The position numbers were made by a program, and so were the translations under genes. Of a stretch of 8,249 nucleotides of DNA, positions 1 to 5,492 are shown in pieces (positions within the stretch are counted from its first letter, which is position 1; each line of letters begins with the position of its first letter). Origin of the DNA: an uncultured Chloroflexota bacterium (GTDB taxonomy: Bacteria > Chloroflexota > Limnocylindria > Limnocylindrales > CSP1-4); contig CAIYZX010000518.1 in the NCBI GenBank assembly GCA_903930745.1, positions 1 to 8,249 of the forward strand, written 5' to 3'. Below the pieces are notes generated by a model. That model saw only the letters and a list, made by a program, of their open reading frames with translations. It had not been told where the DNA came from and did no database searches.

Positions 1-458
1 AGGTGCACGCCCGAATGGCCCATGAGGAGATAGCCGGGGAGGTGGAGCAGCAGGTTCACGGGCGGGTAGGGAAACGGGGCGCCGGGCGGGCGCGACGACT
101 CGTAGTAGTGGTCGTACGGGTTGCCGCCGCCCAGGAAGACCCGGATCGCCTCCGTGGTCACGGGCAGCACGTCCGAGCCGCCCGGGTGGGAGAACGAGAT
201 CCACCGGGCCACAAGGCCGCCCGCCAGGATGAGTCCCACCACGGCGCCCGGGGCGAATCGCCGGAGCGACGGGACGCCGATGACCACCAGGCAGGCCATG
301 GCGCCGAGGACCATGGCGAGGCGCTCCGGTGATGGCAGGAGATCCCAGACCCGGCCGCTGGTGAGGGTCCCCACGAGGATGCCCAGACCGGCCAGCAGGG
401 AGACGGTGCCGGGTGTCCAGGTGCCGCTGGAGGGGGCGGAGGACTCGGGGCTGTGCAT
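1..458 (-). CDS. GT-C/GT87-like membrane glycosyltransferase, N-terminal part (cut by window start)
   Basis: The frame is open from the ATG at 458-456 to the window edge: 152 complete codons, with the C-terminus outside. I see three hydrophobic segments, at about residues 17-34, 46-64 and 70-89. They are followed by an extracytoplasmic loop with an Asp (GGSDV, D96), then GGGNPYDHYY (111-119) and FPYPPVNLLLHLPG (129-142). An Asp in the first outer loop plus the NPY...YPP signature is typical of polyprenyl-phosphate-dependent GT-C enzymes, especially the GT87/DUF2029 mannosyltransferase-like group. Such enzymes move a sugar from a lipid carrier to an acceptor on the outer face of the membrane. 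Donor and acceptor cannot be told from this fragment. There is no good Shine-Dalgarno. A TATCAT hexamer ends 7 bases before the ATG, suggesting a leaderless message. The rplI terminator lies directly upstream, so the gene is probably transcribed separately. Another multi-pass membrane enzyme is possible. Confidence 0.72.
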   Translation of the reverse strand, partial: MHSPESSAPSSGTWTPGTVSLLAGLGILVGTLTSGRVWDLLPSPERLAMVLGAMACLVVIGVPSLRRFAPGAVVGLILAGGLVARWISFSHPGGSDVLPVTTEAIRVFLGGGNPYDHYYESSRPPGAPFPYPPVNLLLHLPGYLLMGHSGVH

Positions 459-465
459 GGGCCTG

Positions 466-471
466 ATGATA
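466..471 (-). promoter_or_regulatory. Candidate -10 element of a leaderless glycosyltransferase message
   Basis: On the minus strand TATCAT is followed by 7 bases (CAGGCCC) and then the ATG. This places the expected transcription start at or next to the start codon. No convincing -35 was found at the usual distance; TTGACC at 500-495 is 23 bp away. Confidence 0.35.
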
Positions 472-480
472 GGCGGCGGA

Positions 481-516
481 GAATCGAAACGCCCGGTCAA
501 CGGGCCGACCGGGCGT
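481..516 (-). terminator. Hairpin terminator behind rplI
   Basis: A perfect 10-bp stem (489-498 pairs with 507-516; ACGCCCGGTC / GACCGGGCGT) encloses an 8-base loop. On the minus strand the stem is followed by a moderately T-rich stretch (TTCGATTCT). It lies about 70 bases after the rplI stop and directly before the next minus-strand gene. This is the expected place for a rho-independent terminator separating the two. The T tract is imperfect, so termination may be partial. Confidence 0.7.
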
Positions 517-583
517 CTGCGAGCGCGCTCGCTGGGAGCGCAGGTTCCATCTCCGGGGCGGGCCGTGTGCGCCCGCCGCGCCG

Positions 584-1030
584 TCAGCCCTTCGGCTCGA
601 CGACGATCGTGACCTCGGGCGTCATGCCCGAGTACACGCGGATGGAGACCTTGTAGGTGCCAAGCGACTTGATCGGAGCCTCAAGCTCGATCTTGTGCTT
701 GTCCACCACGATGCCACGGCGGCCAAGGGCCTCCGCGATGTCCTGGTTGTTGATCGAGCCGTACAGCTTGCCGCCGTCGCCCACCTTGACGCCCATCGTG
801 AGCGTGGTGCTGGCGATGCGGGTCGCGGCGATCTCAGCATCGGCACGCTCGCGCTGCCGCTTCTCCTCGCGGCTCGCGATGTCGTGCTGGTACGCGCGAT
901 AGGCACCACCAGACGCCGTCACGGCGAGCTTCTGCGGGATGAGGAAGTTTTGGGCGTAGCCGTCCGCGACCGTCTTCATCTCACCGCTCTTGCCGAGCTT
1001 CGGGACGTCCTTGGTCAGGATCACCTTCAC
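584..1030 (-). CDS. rplI: 50S ribosomal protein L9
   Basis: The 148-residue protein has the normal L9 length. The N-terminal rRNA-binding domain (about 1-50) begins MKVILTKDVPKLGKSG and carries the family signature around GYAQNFLIPQKLA (24-36). A long charged connecting helix follows (about 45-75, rich in R/E/K), then the C-terminal domain (about 76-148) with KLYGSI and a closing beta region TPEVTIVVEPKG. L9 binds 23S rRNA near the base of the L1 stalk and helps keep the reading frame. The start is GTG at 1030-1028. It overlaps the TGA of the upstream DUF1232 gene (GTGA) and is preceded by a strong AAGGAGG inside that gene, so translation is probably coupled. The usual partners rpsF, ssb and rpsR are not beside it. 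Confidence 0.97.
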   Translation of the reverse strand: MKVILTKDVPKLGKSGEMKTVADGYAQNFLIPQKLAVTASGGAYRAYQHDIASREEKRQRERADAEIAATRIASTTLTMGVKVGDGGKLYGSINNQDIAEALGRRGIVVDKHKIELEAPIKSLGTYKVSIRVYSGMTPEVTIVVEPKG

Positions 1031-1566
1031 GCGAGAGAACCCTCCTTGTTGATCCAGGCCCGGACCCTCGGTCCAAGCCCGCTGGCATGCAGCGTATCGC
1101 CGGCGAATGCGACGAGATCCGGCGCCCGGCGAACGATACGCCGAAGCGGGGCCGGTGTCAGCCGCCGGATGCGGGAGACGTCCTCCGCGAACGCGGTCCG
1201 GTCGATGCCCAGGTCGTCAAGCTTCTCCTCCAGGACGTCCTCCGGGACGCCGTCGAGGAAGAGGTCAACCGCCAGGATCACGACCACGAGATCGTCCAGG
1301 CCACCGAGGACCGGCAGATCGTCCGGGACGAGGTCCCTGCCAACCACGAGATAGCCCAGGGCCGCGGCCAGGATGGCCTTGCGCCCGCGCGGCGTCCGCT
1401 CGTCGCGGATGAGCTCCCAGAACAGGCGGCCGTAGGCGGGCGCCCTGGTGGCGAGCGGGACGAACGCGGCCCAGCCCAGGAGGCGGCGGAGGCCGATCCG
1501 CTGCTCGCGGCGCCCCTTGCCTGCCCGGTTCCGGTCCTCGCGGCCAACCCGCGATGCTCGAGCCAC
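1027..1566 (-). CDS. DUF1232 (YkvA-like) family protein
   Basis: The core at about residues 60-105 (from the chosen start) reads ILAAALGYLVVGRDLVPDDL followed by PVLGGLDDLVVV. This matches the DUF1232 pattern of a helix, a D-L-x-P-D turn, a G-x-L-D-D turn and a second helix. The molecular function of the family is unknown; some members are membrane associated. The N-terminus is Arg-rich and the C-terminal 60 residues are mostly helical and charged. Its stop overlaps the rplI start by 4 bases, so both are probably made from one message. The start is uncertain. I chose GTG at 1566-1564 because AGGAG lies 4 bases upstream (179 residues); GTG at 1578-1576 (183 residues) is nearly as good. The frame continues to an ATG at 1674, but that ATG lies inside the divergent lexA promoter, has no ribosome binding site, and would add a low-complexity tail. 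Confidence 0.85.
   Translation of the reverse strand: MARASRVGREDRNRAGKGRREQRIGLRRLLGWAAFVPLATRAPAYGRLFWELIRDERTPRGRKAILAAALGYLVVGRDLVPDDLPVLGGLDDLVVVILAVDLFLDGVPEDVLEEKLDDLGIDRTAFAEDVSRIRRLTPAPLRRIVRRAPDLVAFAGDTLHASGLGPRVRAWINKEGSLA
1041..1047 (-). promoter_or_regulatory. Strong ribosome binding site of rplI inside the upstream gene
   Basis: AAGGAGG on the minus strand lies 10 bases before the rplI GTG and within the last codons of the DUF1232 gene. It supports the GTG start and translational coupling of the two genes. Confidence 0.8.
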
Positions 1567-1616
1567 CCTGCTCCTCACGTGGATCCCCTGTCCGCTGCGT
1601 GAACCGGGGAGCAGGG

Positions 1617-1622
1617 ATGGTA
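1617..1622 (-). promoter_or_regulatory. Candidate extended -10 of the DUF1232-rplI unit
   Basis: On the minus strand TGC-TACCAT has the TGN extension of an extended -10 promoter. It would start transcription near 1610, a short distance before the GTG starts at 1578 and 1566. No good -35 is visible. This is weak evidence, but it supports the shorter DUF1232 starts. Confidence 0.3.
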
Positions 1623-1667
1623 GCACCGGCCCCGTCCGATCTCGCGCGCGGCCACCTGCTCGAATGC

Positions 1668-1695
1668 TTGACATCGAACGTGTGTTCGGTATAGT
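1668..1695 (+). promoter_or_regulatory. lexA promoter (sigma70/sigmaA type)
   Basis: A consensus -35 TTGACA (1668-1673) and a near-consensus -10 TATAGT (1690-1695) are separated by 16 bp, giving a likely start near 1702. The spacer holds the LexA operator. A GAGGAG ribosome binding site (1708-1713) follows, 7 bases before the lexA GTG. This is the clearest promoter in the window. Confidence 0.88.
1675..1688 (+). promoter_or_regulatory. LexA operator (SOS box)
   Basis: CGAAC-GTGT-GTTCG is a perfect inverted repeat matching the Gram-positive-type (Cheo) LexA box, consensus GAAC-N4-GTTC. It sits between the -35 and -10 of the lexA promoter, so bound LexA would block RNA polymerase directly. This is classic autoregulation, relieved when RecA filaments trigger LexA self-cleavage. 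Confidence 0.92.
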
Positions 1696-1720
1696 GGCCG
1701 CACCCTAGAGGAGTCGCCAC

Positions 1721-2371
1721 GTGACCCGTCACGACGCAGAGCGCAAGCGCAAGATCATGGACGTCATCGCCGCCAACATCCGCGCGTACGGCTACCCGCC
1801 GTCCGTGCGTGAGATCGGCAAGGCGGTGGGGCTCGCGTCCACGTCTGCCGTGCACCACCACCTGCAGTCCCTGGAGCGGGAGGGCTTCCTGGAGCGCGGA
1901 ACGGCGCAGTCGCGCGCCATCCGCCTCACGCCCACCGCGGCCCTGCAGCTCGGCTTCGGCCCGGAGCTCACGCCCCAGTCCATCCCGTCTGAGGCGCGGA
2001 TGCTCACGGTGGTGGGCGAGGTGGCGGCCGGCGGCCCCATCGAGGCGTATGCGGACGGCGCGGAGACCATCTCCGTCCCGGACATGCTGGCGCCCTCCGG
2101 TGATGCGTACGTGCTGCGCATCCGCGGTGATTCCATGATTGACGCGCACATCGCGGACGGTGACTTCGTCGTCATCCGCAACCAGAGCACCGCTCGCGAT
2201 GGGGACATCGTGGTGGCGCAGGTGGAGGAGAACGGCGTCACGCTGAAGCGGTTCTTCAAGGAGAAGGATCGCGTGCGGCTGCAGCCGGCGAACGCCAACT
2301 ACGCGCCCATGTACTACCCGTCCGTTCGGATCCAGGGGAAGCTCATCGGCGTCATTCGCCGCCTGGACTGA
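1721..2371 (+). CDS. lexA: LexA, SOS response repressor and self-cleaving protease
   Basis: The 216-residue protein has a winged-helix DNA-binding domain at 1-70 (YPPSVREIGKAVGLAS, then SAVHHHLQSLEREGFL). A hinge of about 20 residues follows, then an S24 peptidase domain (about 93-216). The scissile bond is A103-G104 in VAAGGPI. The catalytic Ser is S138 (RGDSMI) and the catalytic Lys is K176 (VTLKRFF), so the protein looks fully functional. LexA represses DNA-damage genes as a dimer and cuts itself when RecA-ssDNA filaments form. The start is GTG at 1721 with GAGGAG 7 bases upstream. The SOS box in its own promoter shows autoregulation. dnaB follows on the same strand after 165 bases. Confidence 0.98.
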   Translation: MTRHDAERKRKIMDVIAANIRAYGYPPSVREIGKAVGLASTSAVHHHLQSLEREGFLERGTAQSRAIRLTPTAALQLGFGPELTPQSIPSEARMLTVVGEVAAGGPIEAYADGAETISVPDMLAPSGDAYVLRIRGDSMIDAHIADGDFVVIRNQSTARDGDIVVAQVEENGVTLKRFFKEKDRVRLQPANANYAPMYYPSVRIQGKLIGVIRRLD

Positions 2372-2411
2372 TCGCTCGCAAGACGCGCCCGGGCCGGCGC
2401 TCGGACGCCGC

Positions 2412-2433
2412 TCGTCCACAGGTCGTCCACAGG
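2412..2433 (+). repeat. Tandem 11-bp repeat resembling two DnaA boxes
   Basis: TCGTCCACAGG occurs twice head to tail (2412-2422, 2423-2433), exactly one helical turn apart. The core TCGTCCACA differs by one base from the high-GC DnaA box TTGTCCACA and by two from TTATCCACA. It lies between lexA and dnaB, about 105 bases before the dnaB start. DnaA binding is inference; a simple tandem duplication is possible. Confidence 0.5.
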
Positions 2434-2536
2434 CCGAGGCGACTTGGCGCCGGACGTCGTGCATAAGCCCCTACCGGGGAGACGCACGCGTCGGCGACAG
2501 TAACCCGGCACACACCGTGGCCACCATCGGGACCGC

Positions 2537-3883
2537 ATGATCGACCGTCTTCCCCCCCAATCCATCGAGGCTGAGCAGTCCGTCCTCGGCTCCATCCTGA
2601 TTGACCGGGATGCGCTGATCGAGGTTGCGGACTTCCTCAAGCCGGATGACTTCTACCGGCAGGCCCACGGCCGCATCTACGCGGTGATGCTGGACCTCTC
2701 GGAGCGCCGCGAGCCCATCGACATCGTCACGGTGGCGGAGGGCCTTGAGCGCAACGGGGACCTGGAGGCCGTGGGCGGACGCGCGTATCTCGGCACGCTG
2801 TCCAACTCCACGCCCACGTCCGTGCACGCCGCGCAGTACGCGCGCATCGTGGAGCGCAAGGCGCTGCTGCGGAACCTCATCGGGGCGGCGGGGCGGATCG
2901 CCGGCATCGGGTACGAGGATCCGGCAGAGGTTGGGGAGGCCATCGACAAGGCGGAGGCGGAGCTCTTCGCCGTCAGCCAGCGGCGCGTGTCCGCGGGCTT
3001 CTCGCCGCTTCGAAACCTCCTCAATGACGCCTATGACCGGCTGGACTTCCTGCACGCGCATCGGGGCGAGATCAGCGGCATCCGCACCGGCTTCCAGGAC
3101 CTGGACACACTCACCACGGGCCTCCAGGCCAGTGACCTCGTGATCCTCGCGGCACGCCCATCCGTGGGCAAGACGTCGTTCGCGCTGAACATCGCGGAGC
3201 ACGCGGCGGCGCGTGACAAGAAGTCCGTCGCCATCTTCAGCCTCGAGATGAGCAAGGAGCAGCTGGTGCTGCGCCTGCTCTCCAGCGTGTCCAGCATCGA
3301 CAGCCAGCGGCTGCGCACCGGCTTCCTCGAGGAGCTGGACTTCGCACGGATCGCGCCCGCGATGAACACGCTGTCCGAGGCGCCCATCTACATCGACGAC
3401 ACGCCCAACATCTCCACCATGGAGCTGCGGACGAAGGCGCGCCGGCTCCAGGCGGAATCCGGGCTGGACCTCGTCATCGTGGACTACCTGCAGCTCATGC
3501 AGGGGACCACCACCACGAAGGACGCGAACCGTGTGCAGGAGGTGGCGGAGATCAGCCGTGGCCTCAAGGCGCTGGCGCGCGAGCTGAAGGTGCCGGTGAT
3601 CGCGCTGTCGCAGCTCTCGCGGCAGCCGGAGATGCGCGAGTCCAAGGAGCCCCGCCTGTCAGACCTGCGCGAGTCCGGGTCCATCGAGCAGGACGCTGAC
3701 CTGGTGATGTTCCTCTACCGCGAGAAGGAGCGGGGTGCGGATGACGCCCAGCTGGATGGCGAGGTCATCAGGCTGAAACTGGCGAAGCACCGCAACGGTC
3801 CCACAGGTGAGATCGACCTCTGGTTCAAGAAGGCGCAGACGCGCTTCGTGAACTACGCGGGCGAGCGGTACGCGGAGGTCTAG
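2537..3883 (+). CDS. dnaB: Replicative DNA helicase DnaB
   Basis: The 448-residue protein has the normal DnaB length and no intein. The N-terminal all-helical domain (about 5-110) opens with LPPQSIEAEQSVLGSIL and mediates primase contact and ring formation. A linker helix follows, then the RecA-like motor from about 180. Walker A is ARPSVGKTS (206-214, K212); the more common form has GRPSMGKT. The catalytic Glu lies in SLEMS (E237), Walker B is LVIVDYLQLM (312-321, D316), SQLSRQPE is at 358-365, and the arginine-finger region is KHRNGPTGEI (417-426). DnaB unwinds the fork ahead of the polymerase as a hexamer. The ATG at 2537 has only a weak GGGA ribosome binding site. lexA precedes it with no convincing terminator between, so partial co-transcription is possible. 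Confidence 0.98.
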   Translation: MIDRLPPQSIEAEQSVLGSILIDRDALIEVADFLKPDDFYRQAHGRIYAVMLDLSERREPIDIVTVAEGLERNGDLEAVGGRAYLGTLSNSTPTSVHAAQYARIVERKALLRNLIGAAGRIAGIGYEDPAEVGEAIDKAEAELFAVSQRRVSAGFSPLRNLLNDAYDRLDFLHAHRGEISGIRTGFQDLDTLTTGLQASDLVILAARPSVGKTSFALNIAEHAAARDKKSVAIFSLEMSKEQLVLRLLSSVSSIDSQRLRTGFLEELDFARIAPAMNTLSEAPIYIDDTPNISTMELRTKARRLQAESGLDLVIVDYLQLMQGTTTTKDANRVQEVAEISRGLKALARELKVPVIALSQLSRQPEMRESKEPRLSDLRESGSIEQDADLVMFLYREKERGADDAQLDGEVIRLKLAKHRNGPTGEIDLWFKKAQTRFVNYAGERYAEV

Positions 3884-3929
3884 GACCCGTCCTCGTCCCG
3901 GCGCAGTCGCCAGGGCCCGGACGGGAACG

Positions 3930-3965
3930 CGCCGGGCGCCCTCGCAGGGAGCGGAACGCCCGGCG
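3930..3965. terminator. Hairpin between convergent dnaB and lipoprotein genes
   Basis: A perfect 9-bp inverted repeat (CGCCGGGCG 3930-3938, CGCCCGGCG 3957-3965) encloses a smaller CCCT-CGC-AGGG hairpin (3939-3949). It lies in the 98-base gap between the dnaB stop and the converging lipoprotein stop. The place and GC-rich stem fit a bidirectional terminator. No T tract is present on either side, so efficiency is unclear. Confidence 0.45.
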
Positions 3966-3981
3966 GTCATGGCGGCCGGCG

Positions 3982-4914
3982 CTACTCCTTCTCCTCCGGC
4001 AGGAGCGGGCGGATCGAGAGCGAGAACGTGCGGCCGTCCCCCGCCTGGGTCCAGAAGCCGCTGTTGAGGCCATTCTCCGCGCCCGCGATGTTGAGCGCGG
4101 CGACCTGGTCTGCGGTGATCAGGTGGATGCCCTGGGGCAGCTGGTTCGGGTCCGCCGGGAACGTGAAGTCCGCAACCGTGAGGTCCTCCCAGGGCCAGGC
4201 GCTGATCTGCACGCCCTGGACGCCGCCCTGCTGCCAGGTCAGCGTGGCACGGAACGCCTTTGCCACGTACGGCTCGCTCGTGATGGCGCCGTTCTGGTCG
4301 AAGTTGCCCAGGCGCTCGGCAAGGCGGCCCAGCGCATTCAGGATGGCGGTGTCCGGGCCGGGCTCGTTGGTGAAGCCGAGAGCGTAGGCGCTCACGGTCT
4401 TGCTGTCTCCCTCCGCGTTCACCGTGAACGTGGTGGTGGGCGCGTCCGCGACCATCTGGTTGGCGTACTCGGTCTTGGCGACGGCCAGACCGCAGTCGCG
4501 AAGCGCGAACAGGAGCAGGGCCTGGACCTCGCTCTCCGGCAGCTTGAGCGTGCGGAGCGGCTGGTTCGTGCCGACACCCTGGGCCTGCTTCATGGACGTA
4601 TCCACGACCTGGGAGACGAAGACGACCGTCCCGTCGCCGTACATCGTGAACTGCGGCACGTGCGCGGCGAAGAACTCCATCGGCACGAAGCCGCCGCCCA
4701 CGTCGTAGCGCAGGACGATCTCCGTGGCGCCCGTGGGATGGGCGATGACGTCGCCGGTGGGCGCCGACGTCGGCGTCACAACCGGCGTGGGATTGGGCGT
4801 GGACGGGCCGGAGGAGCCGCTGGGCGATCCCCCGGAGCAGGCTGACACAACCAGGGCAAGGGCGGCAAGGGTGGCGGACAGGCGCACGACGGACACTCGC
4901 TTTCGGTTCGGCAT
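3982..4914 (-). CDS. Secreted lipoprotein of unknown function
   Basis: The 310-residue product starts MPNRKRVSVV. It has a positively charged N-region, a hydrophobic core (about 11-23) and a lipobox VSAC with the lipidated Cys at C26, so it should be exported by Sec, lipidated and cleaved by signal peptidase II. A low-complexity Ser/Gly/Pro/Thr linker (27-54) tethers the mature domain to the membrane. The folded part (about 55-310) begins ATEIVLRYDVGGGFVP and contains a YGDGTVVFV strand. It then alternates strands and helices up to a C-terminal RTFSLSIRPLLPEE. I do not recognise a named domain; similar predicted lipoproteins seem frequent in Chloroflexota (memory only). The ATG at 4914-4912 fits the signal peptide although no Shine-Dalgarno is visible. 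The frame extends further upstream, but that would bury the signal peptide. It converges on dnaB and diverges from the zinc-ribbon gene. Confidence 0.82.
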   Translation of the reverse strand: MPNRKRVSVVRLSATLAALALVVSACSGGSPSGSSGPSTPNPTPVVTPTSAPTGDVIAHPTGATEIVLRYDVGGGFVPMEFFAAHVPQFTMYGDGTVVFVSQVVDTSMKQAQGVGTNQPLRTLKLPESEVQALLLFALRDCGLAVAKTEYANQMVADAPTTTFTVNAEGDSKTVSAYALGFTNEPGPDTAILNALGRLAERLGNFDQNGAITSEPYVAKAFRATLTWQQGGVQGVQISAWPWEDLTVADFTFPADPNQLPQGIHLITADQVAALNIAGAENGLNSGFWTQAGDGRTFSLSIRPLLPEEKE

Positions 4915-4927
4915 GGCGGCCAGACGG

Positions 4928-4941
4928 TGCGGGGCCCCGCA
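4928..4941. repeat. 14-bp perfect palindrome in the lipoprotein leader
   Basis: TGCGGGGCCCCGCA is fully self-complementary and begins 14 bases upstream of the lipoprotein ATG. It could be a protein-binding site or could reduce translation of the lipoprotein. At this GC content chance is a reasonable alternative. Confidence 0.3.
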
Positions 4942-5070
4942 TGGTTCCGCGGGCCCAACGGGTACCGCGATACGGGATGTCCCGCTAGTTTCCATTCGGC
5001 AGCAACCCCATGCTCTGCGCCACGAGCACCTGCTCCGTCCATTGTCCGCGCGCCACGCTCCCGAGCGATT

Positions 5071-5091
5071 GCCCGCCGGCCAGTGGCGGGC
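5071..5091 (+). promoter_or_regulatory. Hairpin in the leader of the zinc-ribbon gene
   Basis: GCCCGCC (5071-5077) pairs perfectly with GGCGGGC (5085-5091) around a 7-base loop. It ends 21 bases before the ribosome binding site of the zinc-ribbon gene. Its role is unknown. The rest of the 213-base divergent gap (4915-5127) shows no clear promoter. Confidence 0.3.
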
Positions 5092-5112
5092 GGTGCGGAC
5101 AGCCAGCGCACC

Positions 5113-5118
5113 GGAGGG
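5113..5118 (+). promoter_or_regulatory. Ribosome binding site that decides the zinc-ribbon start
   Basis: GGAGGG ends 9 bases before GTG 5128. It selects that start over the longer in-frame extension reaching back to 4927. Confidence 0.75.
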
Positions 5119-5127
5119 TTCCAGCAG

Positions 5128-5436
5128 GTGTTCCAGGATCGCAGTCTGACCTGCCGCGACTGCAGTGAGTCGTTCCTCTTCTCGTCCGGCGAGCAGCAGT
5201 TCTTTGCCACGAAGGGCCTGACCAACGAGCCCCAGCGGTGCCCCACGTGCCGCGCGGCGGCCAAGCGCGCCCGTTCCACCGGCGCCCCGGCCGGCGGCGG
5301 CCGCGAGTACCACGCCGCCGTCTGCAGCGGCTGCGGCAACCAGGCCATGGTCCCGTTCGCGCCCCGCACCGACCGTCCGGTCTACTGCAGCGGCTGCTTC
5401 GACAAGGTACGCGCGGGGACGCTCACCCCGGCCTGA
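5128..5436 (+). CDS. Small double zinc-ribbon protein (zf-trcl plus CxxC-x17-CxxC)
   Basis: The 102-residue protein starts MFQDRSLTCRDC. Two four-Cys metal sites are visible: C9/C12 with C38/C41 (CRDC...CPTC), and C66/C69 with C87/C90 (CSGC...CSGC), the second having exactly 17 residues between its pairs. The first half, with FLFSSGEQQFFATKGL and NEPQRCPTCR, matches the 'probable zinc-ribbon' (zf-trcl) family. The second half matches the CxxC-x17-CxxC family. Such proteins are common in Chloroflexota and some other phyla. Their role is unknown; nucleic-acid or protein binding is the usual guess. A Gly/Ala/Arg-rich linker (about 46-60) joins the halves. The GTG start is chosen because of the GGAGGG site upstream and because the family usually begins two or three residues before the D-x-x-L-x-C motif. 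The gene appears monocistronic. Confidence 0.88.
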   Translation: MFQDRSLTCRDCSESFLFSSGEQQFFATKGLTNEPQRCPTCRAAAKRARSTGAPAGGGREYHAAVCSGCGNQAMVPFAPRTDRPVYCSGCFDKVRAGTLTPA

Positions 5437-5492
5437 GACCAGGGGAGCCCGGGAACCGCGCGTCCAAGAGCCCCGGAGCCCCGGCGGGCGCC

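Noticed and set aside
3..656. Plus-strand open frames at the window start
   Set aside because: The minus strand encodes a coherent membrane glycosyltransferase and rplI here; the plus-strand products are Arg/Pro-rich shadows.
1567..1674. Longer DUF1232 N-terminus starting at ATG 1674
   Set aside because: The ATG lies inside the lexA promoter, has no ribosome binding site, and adds only a low-complexity tail.
2385..2400. Terminator after lexA
   Set aside because: GCGCC/GGCGC forms only a 5-bp stem and has no T tract, too weak to call.
1265..2464. 399-codon minus-strand frame covering lexA
   Set aside because: It lies antisense to lexA, its translation is His/Arg/Gly-rich without any fold, and lexA has full motif support. 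It is a high-GC shadow.
2537..3883. Intein in dnaB
   Set aside because: DnaB is a frequent intein host, but the protein is 448 residues with contiguous Walker A and B blocks, so none is present.
3659..4942. 427-codon minus-strand frame across the dnaB end and the lipoprotein gene
   Set aside because: It runs antisense to the DnaB C-terminus and out of frame with the lipoprotein, with low-complexity composition.
4927..5127. Longer N-terminus of the zinc-ribbon protein
   Set aside because: The extension is unstructured, overlaps the lipoprotein leader, and GTG 5128 has a good GGAGGG site and the family-typical start.
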